Shown here piece after piece: positions 42,532 through 51,358 of a stretch of DNA of 64,000 nucleotides. Every line of letters starts with the position of its first letter. The first letter of the stretch is position 1. The notes below the pieces were generated by a model. The model ran no database searches. It saw only the letters and a list, made by a program, of their open reading frames with translations, and was not told the DNA's origin. The stretch lies in the NCBI GenBank assembly GCA_934466455.1, contig CAKSLF010000002.1, forward strand, positions 114,386 to 178,385, in the 5' to 3' direction. Made by a program: the position numbers and the translations under genes. The DNA is from an uncultured Oscillospiraceae bacterium (GTDB lineage Bacteria; Bacillota; Clostridia; Oscillospirales; Ruminococcaceae).

Positions 42532-43218
42532 CTATCTTATTATCGCATTGACAAGCCAATCCACCGGAAGAGTGATAAAATCAAGCGCATTCGTCACTAT
42601 TCCGTCCACAAAGCTTATCGGCGCATCCAGCAGTCCAAGCCAGAGAATTATAAAAAAGCCTATCATAATATAATTCTCATATTGCATAATCTTGAAATAT
42701 GTTTTATGCGGAAGAAAATATGTCGCAATCCTTGAACCGTCAAGCGGCGGAATCGGAATCAGGTTAAAAACCGCAAGAGAAATATTTATTGCCGTAGAAT
42801 AGAAAAAGAAAAGATTAAGTGTGCTTACAAAGCTTGCGCCCAGCCCTATAACCGAAAGCAGCGGAGTAAGTTTATAGAGCACAAGGGAAAGAAACGCCAG
42901 CCCGATGTTTGCCATAGGTCCGGCAAGAGCGGAAAGCATCATTCCCTTTTTTGGGTTTCTGAAATTCAGCGGATTTATCGGAACGGGCTTTGCCCAACCG
43001 AAGCCGAAGAGTATTATCGCAGTTGTTCCTATCGGGTCAAAATGCGCAAGAGGATTAAGAGTAAGTCTTCCTTGGCGTTCCGCAGTATGGTCGCCCATCC
43101 GCAGGGCGGCGTATCCGTGAGCACATTCGTGTACCGGTAAAGCCGTAAGCGCAATAATCAGGCGTATTATAAAAATATAAAGCATGGTTTGAAGGCTTTC
43201 ACCAAAAATTGAGGGCAT
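42532..43218 (-). CDS. Site-2 protease family membrane metalloprotease (M50)
   Basis: Integral membrane zinc protease of 228 residues with about six segments. HECAH near residue 30 is the HExxH metal site within the membrane, followed by GYAALRMGD. NLIPIPPLDGSRI near 155 has the third ligand aspartate. The family is YwhC/SpoIVFB-like without PDZ or CBS domains, and the natural substrate is unknown. Its placement ahead of scpAB is common in Clostridia. AGGAGA precedes the ATG. Confidence 0.93.
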   Translation of the reverse strand: MPSIFGESLQTMLYIFIIRLIIALTALPVHECAHGYAALRMGDHTAERQGRLTLNPLAHFDPIGTTAIILFGFGWAKPVPINPLNFRNPKKGMMLSALAGPMANIGLAFLSLVLYKLTPLLSVIGLGASFVSTLNLFFFYSTAINISLAVFNLIPIPPLDGSRIATYFLPHKTYFKIMQYENYIMIGFFIILWLGLLDAPISFVDGIVTNALDFITLPVDWLVNAIIR

Positions 43219-43397
43219 AATCTCCTCCTGATATTTTTACATATTTATTTATTATATTATATAAGAAAAGTGCCGTTTTTACAAGTAGAGAGGGGCTTCT
43301 TAATACAAAACTTGGCGTAAATTTTTTGTAAACACAATTTTTTTCATATTATACCGTAATTTTTGCAAAAAACGGTGCATTTTTTGCGTTTTAGCCC

Positions 43398-43426
43398 TTG
43401 CATTTTTATATTTTATCTGATAAAAT
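43398..43426 (+). promoter_or_regulatory. Sigma-A-type promoter of rpmB
   Basis: TTGCAT and TAAAAT are separated by 17 bases, about 42 bases before the start. Confidence 0.75.
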
Positions 43427-43467
43427 AATGAATGTTGACTTTCTGAAAGAACAAAGGAGGTGCCATT

Positions 43468-43656
43468 ATGGCAAAATGTGATTTCTGCGGAAAAGGTGTT
43501 ACCTTCGGTATCAAAGTTTCCCATTCCCACAGACGGTCCAACAGAACCTGGAAAGCTAATGTCCGTCGCGTAAAAGCTGTTGTTGACGGTAAGCCCTGCC
43601 ATGTATACGCTTGCACTCGCTGCCTGCGCTCCGGCAAAGTCACCCGTGCTATCTGA
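43468..43656 (+). CDS. rpmB: 50S ribosomal protein L28
   Basis: 62-residue ribosomal protein. KCDFCGKGVTFG begins it with a CxxC pair, then SHSHRRSNRTWKAN and VYACTRCLRSGKV with a second pair, so this is the zinc-binding (C+) form. AAAGGAGG lies nine bases before the ATG. It is a single-gene transcript with its own promoter and terminator. Confidence 0.98.
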   Translation: MAKCDFCGKGVTFGIKVSHSHRRSNRTWKANVRRVKAVVDGKPCHVYACTRCLRSGKVTRAI

Positions 43657-43681
43657 CACCGAATTGCTTTAGCTTTATTTT

Positions 43682-43711
43682 AGCCCTGCCCATATAGGCA
43701 GGGCTATTTTC
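43682..43711 (+). terminator. Terminator of rpmB
   Basis: AGCCCTGCC and GGCAGGGCT are separated by six bases and followed by ATTTT. Confidence 0.85.
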
Positions 43712-43739
43712 CGTATAACGCAGCGTTTTATATCTTTCA

Positions 43740-43776
43740 AAAAAATCCGAATGCAGAAATTGCATTCGGATTTTTT
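43740..43776 (-). terminator. Terminator of the der-plsY operon
   Basis: A 16-base perfect stem (ATCCGAATGCA core) has a five-base loop and ends in six Ts on the minus strand. Confidence 0.9.
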
Positions 43777-43783
43777 ATTACTT

Positions 43784-44152
43784 TTATTTAACTTCAGCCG
43801 TTTCTTTTTCGTCATCGCTTTGAAAACCATCGTCTTTTACCGGTTCAAGAATTTCTCTGTCCTCTTTTCCAAGCATAATGCCAATTATTCTTTTTATGCT
43901 GAAAAACAGTACAAGCAACGGAAAAATCGCATACATTATCAAAAGTGAGGAAAGATTCGTCCTCGAATCCTGCGGAAGATATTTTGCAAGACTTATCCCG
44001 AGCCAAAGATAAAATCCGCAAACAATAACCGCAACAAAAACGGTGCTTGATATTTTCTTTTGCCGCTCCGAAAGATTGATTTTTTTGAGCCCGAATTTAA
44101 TGCGGCTCTTAAATTTCGGAAACAGTTCTGACATTTTGAATTTAAGCTTCAT
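43784..44152 (-). CDS. Small two-pass membrane protein of unknown function
   Basis: 122 residues. A strongly basic N-terminus (KFKSRIKFGLKKINLSERQKK) is followed by two membrane segments (about 35-57 and 68-86) and an acidic cytoplasmic tail. Its ATG overlaps the plsY stop by four bases, so it is the coupled last gene of der-plsY. I do not recognise the family. The position is sometimes occupied by other small genes in Clostridia. Confidence 0.78.
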   Translation of the reverse strand: MKLKFKMSELFPKFKSRIKFGLKKINLSERQKKISSTVFVAVIVCGFYLWLGISLAKYLPQDSRTNLSSLLIMYAIFPLLVLFFSIKRIIGIMLGKEDREILEPVKDDGFQSDDEKETAEVK

Positions 44153-44805
44153 GTTTTCTTATCTCCGAAAAAATTCTCTGTTCCGTTGCGAAAACGGGCA
44201 ATGTTCTCTCTGTGGGCATAAAAAGTAAGTGCCGTCAGAATAAGCGTACATATCGTATCCGGTAAAATTTCCGTAATAAAGTCCGCCTTTTGTAAAAACA
44301 GCACCAACGCAGTAAGAACGGGATAAAGTGCGGCACCGCAAAGTGATATTGCCGAAACTATTCTTATGACAAACAGCATCGGCACAAGTCCTATAAGTAT
44401 TGTGACAAAAGCAATCCAGTTAAGCACAAGCATTGCGCCGAAGGCCGTGGCAACGCCTTTTCCGCCCTTAAACCTAAAGTATACCGGAAAAATATGTCCA
44501 AGCACAACGAAGATTGCGGCGATGTACCCTATGTCAAAAGGAAGCTCAAATCCATTTAATGCCGCTCTTGCGGCAAAAACGGTTATTGCGCCTTTTATAA
44601 AATCGCCACCGAAGGTGTAAGATGCGGCTCTTTTGCCAAATGTGCGGAGCATATTTGTCGTACCCGCATTTCCGCTTCCGTAATCACGAATATCTCTAAA
44701 TTTATGAAATTTTGATATAATTATTGCCATATTGCAGCTCCCTATAAGGTAAGAAACTGCTACAACACCCATGCATATATAAAATATCATTCCAAAATCG
44801 TCCAA
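44149..44805 (-). CDS. plsY: Glycerol-3-phosphate acyltransferase PlsY
   Basis: Membrane enzyme that acylates glycerol-3-phosphate from acyl-phosphate, the first step of phospholipid synthesis, 218 residues with about five to six membrane segments. The three family motifs are visible: DYGSGNAGTTNMLRTFG near 42, GHIFPVYFRFKGGKGVAT near 105, and YAHRENIARFRNGTE near 195. I chose the TTG at 44805, which has GGAGG eight bases upstream. An ATG five codons inside is the alternative. It follows der closely. Confidence 0.95.
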   Translation of the reverse strand: MDDFGMIFYICMGVVAVSYLIGSCNMAIIISKFHKFRDIRDYGSGNAGTTNMLRTFGKRAASYTFGGDFIKGAITVFAARAALNGFELPFDIGYIAAIFVVLGHIFPVYFRFKGGKGVATAFGAMLVLNWIAFVTILIGLVPMLFVIRIVSAISLCGAALYPVLTALVLFLQKADFITEILPDTICTLILTALTFYAHRENIARFRNGTENFFGDKKT

Positions 44806-44827
44806 AATTCCGTCCTCCGGGAAAAAA

Positions 44828-46156
44828 TCAGCCCTTGTCTTTGCCTCTCTCACGCACAACGATTTTTATCGGAGTGCCGGTAAGTCCAAATGTTTCTCTG
44901 ATTTGATTTTCGATATATCTCTGATATGAAAAATGGAACAGGTCGGAGCGATTGCAGAACACAACAAATGTCGGCGGCTTTGTAGACGCTTGGGTCATAT
45001 AATAAAGCTTAAGGCGTTTGCCCTTATCGGAGGGCGGCTGCACCTTAGCCGTAGCATACGAAAGCATATCGTTAAGCATGCCCGTGGAAATTCTTCGGCA
45101 ATTCTGCTCATGGGTTGAAACAATAAGCTCAAAAAGCTTATCTATTCTTTGCCCGGTAAGTGCGGATATAAACACAATCGGCGCATAGGACATAAAGCTG
45201 AAATCCGTTTCAAGCTCCTTTTGAAACTTGTTCATGGTATTTCCGTCCTTTTCGATTGCGTCCCATTTGTTGACCGCAATAACGCAGGCTTTTCCCTGCT
45301 CGTGAGCATAGCCGGCAACCTTGCTGTCCTGCTCGGTAAAGCCCTCCGTTGCGTCAATCATAATAACGCAAACATCGCTGCGGTCCACCGCCATATAGGA
45401 ACGAAGCACGCTGTATTTTTCCACATTATCGTCTACCCTGCTTTTGCGGCGGATTCCCGCAGTATCAATAAGCACAAATTTGCCGTATTTATTTTCGACC
45501 TCCGTATCGGTGGCGTCACGGGTCGTTCCCGCCATATCGGAAACAATTACCCTTTCCTCTCCGGCGATACGGTTTACAAGGCTGCTTTTGCCGACATTCG
45601 GTTTTCCTATAATTGCGACCTTTACCGTATCATCATCATACTCATCTTCTTTGTCGAAATCAATATATTTGAAGCACTCGTCAAGAAGATCGCCCGTTCC
45701 GTGACCGTGAACGGACGAAACCGCCACCGGGTCGCCAAGACCGAGGTTGTAAAATTCATAAAACTCTGCGGGCGGCTCGCCTATTCTGTCGCATTTGTTT
45801 ACGCAAAGCACCACCGGTTTTCCGCTTTTCAGCAGCATTGAAGCAATGTCGGCGTCGTTCGCCGTAACTCCGGACATAAGGTCTGTTACAAGAATAATCA
45901 CATCTGCGCTTTCGATTGCAACATTAGCCTGGTCGCGCATTTTTGCAAGCATACCGTCATCGGTCTTCGGCTCTATACCGCCGGTATCAATCAGCATTAC
46001 TGTGTGGTTAAGCCATTCGCATTCGCTGTAAATGCGATCTCGTGTAACGCCGGGGGTATCCTCCACAATAGCAAGCCTTTTTCCGGTAAGCTTATTAAAA
46101 AGCGTGGATTTTCCCACATTCGGACGCCCCACTATGGCAATGATAGGTTTTGACAT
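44828..46156 (-). CDS. der: Ribosome biogenesis GTPase Der (EngA)
   Basis: Double-GTPase assembly factor for the 50S subunit, 442 residues. GTPase 1 has GRPNVGKSTLFN near residue 10, DTGG near 57 and NKCD near 118. GTPase 2 has GKPNVGKSSLVN near 184, DTAG near 231 and NKWD near 296. A C-terminal KH-like domain of about 80 residues ends the protein. The ATG at 46156 has GGAGG seven bases upstream. der-plsY adjacency is the standard firmicute order. Confidence 0.97.
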   Translation of the reverse strand: MSKPIIAIVGRPNVGKSTLFNKLTGKRLAIVEDTPGVTRDRIYSECEWLNHTVMLIDTGGIEPKTDDGMLAKMRDQANVAIESADVIILVTDLMSGVTANDADIASMLLKSGKPVVLCVNKCDRIGEPPAEFYEFYNLGLGDPVAVSSVHGHGTGDLLDECFKYIDFDKEDEYDDDTVKVAIIGKPNVGKSSLVNRIAGEERVIVSDMAGTTRDATDTEVENKYGKFVLIDTAGIRRKSRVDDNVEKYSVLRSYMAVDRSDVCVIMIDATEGFTEQDSKVAGYAHEQGKACVIAVNKWDAIEKDGNTMNKFQKELETDFSFMSYAPIVFISALTGQRIDKLFELIVSTHEQNCRRISTGMLNDMLSYATAKVQPPSDKGKRLKLYYMTQASTKPPTFVVFCNRSDLFHFSYQRYIENQIRETFGLTGTPIKIVVRERGKDKG

Positions 46157-46178
46157 ATTCAATCCTCCAAACGGAACA

Positions 46179-47519
46179 TCATTCGTATATTACTTCACAT
46201 TCATCGTCTGCGCTTTCGCCAAGCATTGCGCAGAGCAGCTTATATCCGTCGTTCGGCACCATGAGCACGGGAACGGAAAGCTCGTGCTCAACATATTCCG
46301 GCGTTGTATCGTCAATGAATTTGTCGTGCTCGTAGCGCAGAGTGCTCTCACAAATGAGGACGGCGTCGCCGTTATCTCTTCCTTTTAGCTGTGCGGCTAT
46401 ATCCCCTCCCGTAAGCAGTCCTGTAACCGTTATAAGCTCTCCGAAGAAGTTGTTTTCCATAGCAAGAACATCGACTTTAAGCCCCTTGTAGCGGCTCTCT
46501 GCGGCATTTGCAAGCTCTTTTATGGTTGAATAGGCAGCCTTGCCTGTCGGAACAGTAACTCTTCTGTTATATTCCGACGGAGGGAAGTAATCAAACGCCT
46601 CATAAAACTCGTGTTTAAGCAGCGTACAAAGTCCAACGCCATCCTCAAGCTGAGTAAAATCATCATAATACTCATATTCGGGAAGAGGCAGACCGGCTTT
46701 AATAAAAAATTCGTCCGCCGCATATGCTACGGCTATCCCCCGCTCCGCCCTCATCTTTTCACGGAACAAATCAACCGTTTCGATTACCTTTTTTGCCCCG
46801 TTTGCGTCATAGGGAACAAGCTTTGGCAATTTTTCACGGTATTTTGTCAAACCAACCGGCACGCAAACTACGCTTTCCACCGAAGGGCCAAGCTCCGCAA
46901 GGTCAGCAAATGTCCTTACAAGCTCCTCTCCGTCGTTTATTCCGGGGCAAAGCACAAGCTGAATATGCAAAGCTATTCCGGCGTCTGCAAGGCGTTTTAG
47001 ATATTCGAGAGATTCCGCCGCTCTTGGGTTCTTCATCATTTCCACCCTAAGCCTTGGGTTCGTTGTATGAACCGAAACATTTATCGGTGAAAGATGCATT
47101 TTTATGATGCGGTCGATATCTTCATCGTCAAGGTTCGTAAGAGTAATATAATTTCCGAAAAGGAAACCAAGGCGGGAATCGTCGTCCTTAAAATACAGCG
47201 TTTCCCTCATATTAGGAGGCATCTGGTCGATAAAACAGAAAATGCACTTATTTTTGCAGCAATGCTCCTTATCCATCAGGTATGTTTCAAAATCAAGCCC
47301 AAGGTCTGCATACTGCGGCTTTTTTATCTCTACCTTCCTTGTGTTTCCGTCTTTGTCCAAAAGCTCGACGGCAAGGTTGCGGTCGGTCATATAAAACCGA
47401 TAGTCAAGCACATCTTTTATTACATTTCCGTTTATGGATACAATGCTTTCTCCGGCAAGAATACCCGCTTTTTCCGCATAGCTGTGTTCTTCTACCGCTG
47501 AAATTTTTACCGGCAACAA
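46179..47519 (-). CDS. DUF512 Fe-S protein with PDZ domain (radical-SAM-like)
   Basis: 446 residues. An N-terminal PDZ-like domain (about 1-70, EKAGILAGESIVSINGN) leads to C-x3-C-x2-C in HCCKNKCIFCFIDQ near residue 88, the iron-sulfur site of a diverged radical-SAM-like barrel (SVHTTNPRLR, LHIQLVLCPGIND). The DUF512 domain fills the C-terminal half. Conserved in Clostridia and cyanobacteria next to der, its reaction is not known. It starts at TTG with AGGAGG upstream. It precedes der by 22 bases, so cotranscription is likely. Confidence 0.93.
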   Translation of the reverse strand: MLPVKISAVEEHSYAEKAGILAGESIVSINGNVIKDVLDYRFYMTDRNLAVELLDKDGNTRKVEIKKPQYADLGLDFETYLMDKEHCCKNKCIFCFIDQMPPNMRETLYFKDDDSRLGFLFGNYITLTNLDDEDIDRIIKMHLSPINVSVHTTNPRLRVEMMKNPRAAESLEYLKRLADAGIALHIQLVLCPGINDGEELVRTFADLAELGPSVESVVCVPVGLTKYREKLPKLVPYDANGAKKVIETVDLFREKMRAERGIAVAYAADEFFIKAGLPLPEYEYYDDFTQLEDGVGLCTLLKHEFYEAFDYFPPSEYNRRVTVPTGKAAYSTIKELANAAESRYKGLKVDVLAMENNFFGELITVTGLLTGGDIAAQLKGRDNGDAVLICESTLRYEHDKFIDDTTPEYVEHELSVPVLMVPNDGYKLLCAMLGESADDECEVIYE

Positions 47520-47702
47520 CGGTTCCTCCTTTCAATAAAAATTATCATAAATCACTAATGTTTTTTTGCAAGCGGTTCGTCTTTCCGTTACCGGAACCTT
47601 TAATATTCCCCTGCTGCTTTAGATTCAGGAATATTTGCACTTAAATTATATTATAACAAACTTATTTGCTTTTTTCCATACCTTTTTGCAAATGCGCAAA
47701 AC

Positions 47703-47733
47703 AAAAAAAGGAAGGGCAAACACTTGCCCTTCC
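47703..47733 (-). terminator. Terminator of rpmF
   Basis: GGAAGGGCAA and TTGCCCTTCC are separated by four bases and followed by seven Ts on the minus strand. The rest of the gap to 47520 is A/T-rich with a TATAAT box near 47650 on the minus strand. Confidence 0.88.
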
Positions 47734-47753
47734 CCATTTCGCAAAGATAAAGA

Positions 47754-47939
47754 TTATGCTTCTTCTACTTTGACGATCTCTCTGCCTTTGTAGTATCCGC
47801 AGTTTTTGCAGACTACATGCGGGAGCTTAAGCTCGCCGCACTGCGGGCATTTGCAAAATGCCGGAGCAGAGATCTTCCAGACACTGGAACGCCTTTTATT
47901 TTTTCTTGCTTTCGAAACCTTTCTCTTCGGTACCGCCAT
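47754..47939 (-). CDS. rpmF: 50S ribosomal protein L32
   Basis: 61-residue ribosomal protein. It opens MAVPKRKVSKARKNKRRS and has the zinc pairs CPQC and CKNC, so it is the C+ form. AAGGAGG precedes the ATG. It follows the DUF177 gene by 34 bases, the near-universal yceD-rpmF pairing. Confidence 0.98.
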   Translation of the reverse strand: MAVPKRKVSKARKNKRRSSVWKISAPAFCKCPQCGELKLPHVVCKNCGYYKGREIVKVEEA

Positions 47940-47973
47940 GATGAAGCACCTCCTTAACAGAATTAGTCCTTTT

Positions 47974-48471
47974 TTAGCTGTCCAGCAGCATTTTTAACTT
48001 TTCAAGGCGGGGGTCGATCTGCTTTGTATTGCAATTGCAGGTCGTCTCGTTAAGATCCGCGCCGCAAACAGGGCAAAGCCCCTTGCAGTCTTCACGGCAA
48101 AGAAGGCGGAACGGAAGCTCAAGCGTAACATCGGTCATAACAAGCTCGTCCATATCAATGTTTCCCGTCGGAACCATAACATAGTCGTTCTCATCGCCGG
48201 AGGCAAGTTCCCTTGCAAGCCAATGCTCAAACTCATATTCCGTATTTCTTTTTGTTCTCTTCCCGCAGCTGTCACAGTTGTATTCAAGCACAGCGGTAGC
48301 CCTGTACTTCAATGTAACTATGCCGGAACGGTTTTGAAAAACGCCGCTTATTTGCACCGGGGAAGAAAAGACCTTTTCTCCCCAGATGTCCACTTGAGAA
48401 AGATCAATTTCGCCCTCAAGCGGAATGCTTGTTCCTGGCGCATCGAACAATTCTTTAATATCCACAATCAT
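47974..48471 (-). CDS. DUF177/YceD family protein
   Basis: Cytosolic protein of 165 residues. It has two cysteine pairs (CDSC near 83, and CPVC with CNC near 145-160) and a beta core with PVQISGVFQNRSGIVTLKYRATA. YceD-type proteins are linked to 23S rRNA accumulation in other bacteria. The ATG at 48471 has GAGGGATT upstream. A longer reading would overlap the promoter. Paired with rpmF. Confidence 0.93.
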   Translation of the reverse strand: MIVDIKELFDAPGTSIPLEGEIDLSQVDIWGEKVFSSPVQISGVFQNRSGIVTLKYRATAVLEYNCDSCGKRTKRNTEYEFEHWLARELASGDENDYVMVPTGNIDMDELVMTDVTLELPFRLLCREDCKGLCPVCGADLNETTCNCNTKQIDPRLEKLKMLLDS

Positions 48472-48499
48472 AACAATCCCTCGCAACGCCACGGAGTAT

Positions 48500-48528
48500 A
48501 TTATATATGCATAATATGCTTTTGTCAA
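48500..48528 (-). promoter_or_regulatory. Consensus sigma-A promoter of yceD-rpmF
   Basis: TTGACA and TATAAT are separated by 17 bases on the minus strand, a full consensus match, as expected for a highly expressed ribosomal protein unit. Confidence 0.9.
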
Positions 48529-48644
48529 GCGGTTTTTACGCTCTTCTTGGCAAATGTCCGCATAAAATCATAACATTAGAATTTTAGCACACTTCGCGGC
48601 AAAATGCAAACATTTTTCGTGCAAAAAATATATTTTTTATTATA

Positions 48645-49325
48645 TTATTTTATATCAAAACCGCTTGCCGCCATAGAAACATAGTCATCGTCCGCAACTA
48701 TTATGTGGTCAACAAGCTCTATGCCCACTTTTTCAAAGAGTTTTCCGATTTCTCTGGTCATAAAAAGGTCCTCGCTTGACGGCACAGCAACTCCCCTTGG
48801 GTGGTTATGAGCAAGAATCACCCTTGTGGCATTAATGCGCATTGCCTCTTCCATTACCTTTCTGCGGGAAACCTTTGCGCTGTCCACCGTTCCCTCCGCA
48901 ACAACGGAGCAGGAAATAACCTTGCCTTTGTTGTCGATGGAAAGCATCATAAGAGCTTCGTTTGTTCTTCCGACAAACTTAGGCAAAAGATACGCCCCTA
49001 TATCGCTGCAGCCGCCCATCACATTAACCGGCTCCACCTTGTCCTCAAGATATTTTCTTGCCATCTGCGGAATCATGGAAATAAGCACTGCGGTATTTTC
49101 TCCGACGCCGCTGACCTTCACAAGTTCCTCCGGGGTCGCATCAAAAACGCCGGAAAGGCTTCCGAATGTATCAATAAGCCGGTGTGCTATTGGATTTGTA
49201 TCCCCTCTCGGAATACTGTAAAACAAAAGGAGTTCCAAAACATTATGCGGTGCAAAGTCGTCAAGACCGCTTTTTATGAATCGCTCTTTCATTCTTTTGC
49301 GGTGCCCCTCGTGAATGTTCTCCAA
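48645..49325 (-). CDS. radC: RadC family protein (JAMM/MPN domain)
   Basis: 226 residues. A helix-hairpin-helix N-terminal part (FDATPEELVKVSGVG) is followed by a JAB1/MPN domain. The metal motif is HNHPRGVAVPSSED near 168, with the glutamate in MLSIDNKGKV upstream. Despite the name, a repair role is not supported by work in several bacteria. I prefer the TTG at 49325, with AGGAGG eight bases upstream, which gives the usual short MxNIHEGHRKRM start. A GTG nine bases earlier is possible. Confidence 0.93.
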   Translation of the reverse strand: MENIHEGHRKRMKERFIKSGLDDFAPHNVLELLLFYSIPRGDTNPIAHRLIDTFGSLSGVFDATPEELVKVSGVGENTAVLISMIPQMARKYLEDKVEPVNVMGGCSDIGAYLLPKFVGRTNEALMMLSIDNKGKVISCSVVAEGTVDSAKVSRRKVMEEAMRINATRVILAHNHPRGVAVPSSEDLFMTREIGKLFEKVGIELVDHIIVADDDYVSMAASGFDIK

Positions 49326-49352
49326 AGCGCACACCTCCTTTTATAATTTTTC

Positions 49353-49381
49353 TTGATAAATTTCGCTTAAAATATTATACT
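49353..49381 (+). promoter_or_regulatory. Promoter of the RluA-type gene
   Basis: TTGATA and TATACT are separated by 17 bases, about 33 bases before the start. Confidence 0.7.
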
Positions 49382-49414
49382 ATTTTCAGCATACTTTTTT
49401 CAAGAGGTAAAGTA

Positions 49415-50380
49415 ATGAAGGAATTCAAAATCGCAAAAAACGACGCCGGACAACGCCTTGATAAATTTATATCCAAAGCCGTTCCAAAGCTGCCAAAGGC
49501 TCTTCTCTACAAATACATACGCATAAAGCGCATTAAGCTTAACGGAAAGCGGTGTGAAATTTCAAGCCGGCTTGAAGAAAACGACCTTATTGAATGCTAT
49601 ATTTCCGACGAATTTTTTGAAAAGGAAAGCAAACGCCCGGAATTTATGCTTGCTCCGTCAACCGTTGATGTTGTTTATGAAGACGAAAACATCCTGTTGA
49701 TAAACAAACCCGCCGGGCTTCTTGTCCATGAGGGAAACGATTGGTGTGCGGATACTCTTATCGCAAGGCTTCAGCACTATCTTTACAAGAAAAAGGAATA
49801 TGACCCGGAGAAAGAAAATTCTTTTGTCCCGGCTCTTTGCAACCGTATTGACCGAAACACCTGCGGAATTGTAATTGCGGCAAAAAACGCCGCAACCCTC
49901 CGTGTACTTAACGACAAAATCAAGGACAGAGAGCTCGAAAAAAAATATCTCTGTGTTGTAAAAGGAATTCCGAAACGCAACACCGGTATTCTTGAACATT
50001 ACATATTAAAGAATGAAAAAACAAACACCGTTGAGGTGCTCTCTTCTCCTGCTCCCGGCGCAAAAACCGCAAAAACAAAATACACCGTGCTTGCTTCCCA
50101 CGATGGTATGAGCCTTGTTGAAGCGGAGCTTCTTACCGGGCGCACACACCAAATACGGGCGCAATTTGCCGCAATCGGTCATCCGCTTATCGGCGACACC
50201 AAATACGGAAAGGCAAAAGACGGTCACGGTTTTACATGGCAGGCACTTTGTTCTTATAAGCTTACTTTTCGTTTTGAAAGCGATGCGGAACATCTCTCCT
50301 ATCTTAACGGACGGTGTTTTTCCGTAAAAAGCGCATGGTTCCTCGAAAAGCTTGGTTTTTCAATGCCGAAAAATATATGA
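49415..50380 (+). CDS. RluA family pseudouridine synthase
   Basis: RNA pseudouridine synthase of 321 residues. The N-terminal S4 domain covers about residues 12-80 (QRLDKFISKAVPKLPKALLYKYIR). ILLINKPAGLLVHEG lies near 93. NRIDRNTCGIVIAAKN near 142 has the catalytic aspartate in a slightly changed HRLDxxTSG motif, and AELLTGRTHQIRAQFAAIGHPLIGDTKYG lies near 237. AGAGG precedes the ATG. It could be RluC or RluD-like, and the exact rRNA target is not resolvable. Confidence 0.95.
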   Translation: MKEFKIAKNDAGQRLDKFISKAVPKLPKALLYKYIRIKRIKLNGKRCEISSRLEENDLIECYISDEFFEKESKRPEFMLAPSTVDVVYEDENILLINKPAGLLVHEGNDWCADTLIARLQHYLYKKKEYDPEKENSFVPALCNRIDRNTCGIVIAAKNAATLRVLNDKIKDRELEKKYLCVVKGIPKRNTGILEHYILKNEKTNTVEVLSSPAPGAKTAKTKYTVLASHDGMSLVEAELLTGRTHQIRAQFAAIGHPLIGDTKYGKAKDGHGFTWQALCSYKLTFRFESDAEHLSYLNGRCFSVKSAWFLEKLGFSMPKNI

Positions 50381-50390
50381 ATACGCAAGA

Positions 50391-50417
50391 AAATCCCGCA
50401 AAAGCGGGATTTTTTTG
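50391..50417. terminator. Bidirectional terminator, RluA-type gene
   Basis: AAATCCCGC and GCGGGATTT are separated by four As and followed by more Ts. Confidence 0.88.
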
Positions 50418-50424
50418 CGTTAAA

Positions 50425-51342
50425 TCAAAGCGTATCTTCCAGTGCCGCAAGCACTGCTTCATTCTCGTCTTTTTCTCCGGCAAACACGCAGAAATATCCG
50501 TTTGAGCACCGGATCGCTATTCCCTTTTCTTTGAGCACGGCATTTTTTTCTTCTGCGCCTTTTACCTTAAAAAACACGCAGTCTGCCTTTGTGCGATAGA
50601 GTCTTTCTACCGAATCAAACTTTACCGCAAGCTTTTTTATGCGTATATAAAGGCTGTCAACGCTGTCCGAAAGCTTTCTCAAAGCGGTTTTTAGCGCAGA
50701 GGGGTGATTAAATATCACACTTGCCGCAGCTTCGTTTGCGGAATCTATTTTGCAATCGAACTCCGGAAGGCTTTTTCCGCAGGCAAAAACAATATCTCCA
50801 CCAAAGCGCATTTTTTTGAGCACCAAAAGATTAGGTATATGCTCAACAAGTCCTATTGCGGAATTTTCTTCTCCGACGGAATGGCTTTCGTCAACTATAA
50901 AAAATTTTTTTGTGCTCAATGCAAGGCGTTTTATCTCCTCCGGAGAAAGCACAAGACCGGTAGGACAGCATGGGTTAGTCAAAAAAATCGCATGAGCATC
51001 GGGATTTTGTTCAATTACTCTGATTTTCATATCCGGAGTTTTTTTTGAAAGCCGCACCTCCGAATATGGCAAGGCTGCTTTTACGATTTCTGCAGCTTCG
51101 TCAAATTCCGGTACCGTAACCAATGCTTTTTGCGGTAAAATTGCGGAAAGCAGCACCGAGTAGTCCCTTGCCGCACGAACAAATTCCGGCTTTGTGCCAA
51201 AAAACTTTGCAAAACCGCCGCAAATTTCCGTTGCTGCCGGGTCGTGCTCAAGCCCGGAATACTCAAGCCTTGCCGCCGTAACTCTATCGGAAAAGCAGCC
51301 CTCTATATCAAAGAAAAAGCGGCTTCCGTCAAGATAAATCAT
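50425..51342 (-). CDS. Degenerate HisC/CobD-like aminotransferase fold protein
   Basis: 305 residues with the shape of a class I/II PLP enzyme, somewhat short for the family. TNPCCPTGLVLSPEE near 130 stands where NPNNPTG is expected, so the cofactor-contacting asparagine is Cys. FIVDESH keeps the pyridine-pairing aspartate. Where the lysine of the SKxxGLAG motif should be, the sequence reads VLKKMRFGGD, and by simple alignment the lysine is lost or shifted. It is the last gene after polC. I infer a low-activity or non-catalytic relative. It has no gene symbol that I would trust. Confidence 0.72.
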   Translation of the reverse strand: MIYLDGSRFFFDIEGCFSDRVTAARLEYSGLEHDPAATEICGGFAKFFGTKPEFVRAARDYSVLLSAILPQKALVTVPEFDEAAEIVKAALPYSEVRLSKKTPDMKIRVIEQNPDAHAIFLTNPCCPTGLVLSPEEIKRLALSTKKFFIVDESHSVGEENSAIGLVEHIPNLLVLKKMRFGGDIVFACGKSLPEFDCKIDSANEAAASVIFNHPSALKTALRKLSDSVDSLYIRIKKLAVKFDSVERLYRTKADCVFFKVKGAEEKNAVLKEKGIAIRCSNGYFCVFAGEKDENEAVLAALEDTL

Positions 51343-51358
51343 AAGTCTTCCCTCCGTT

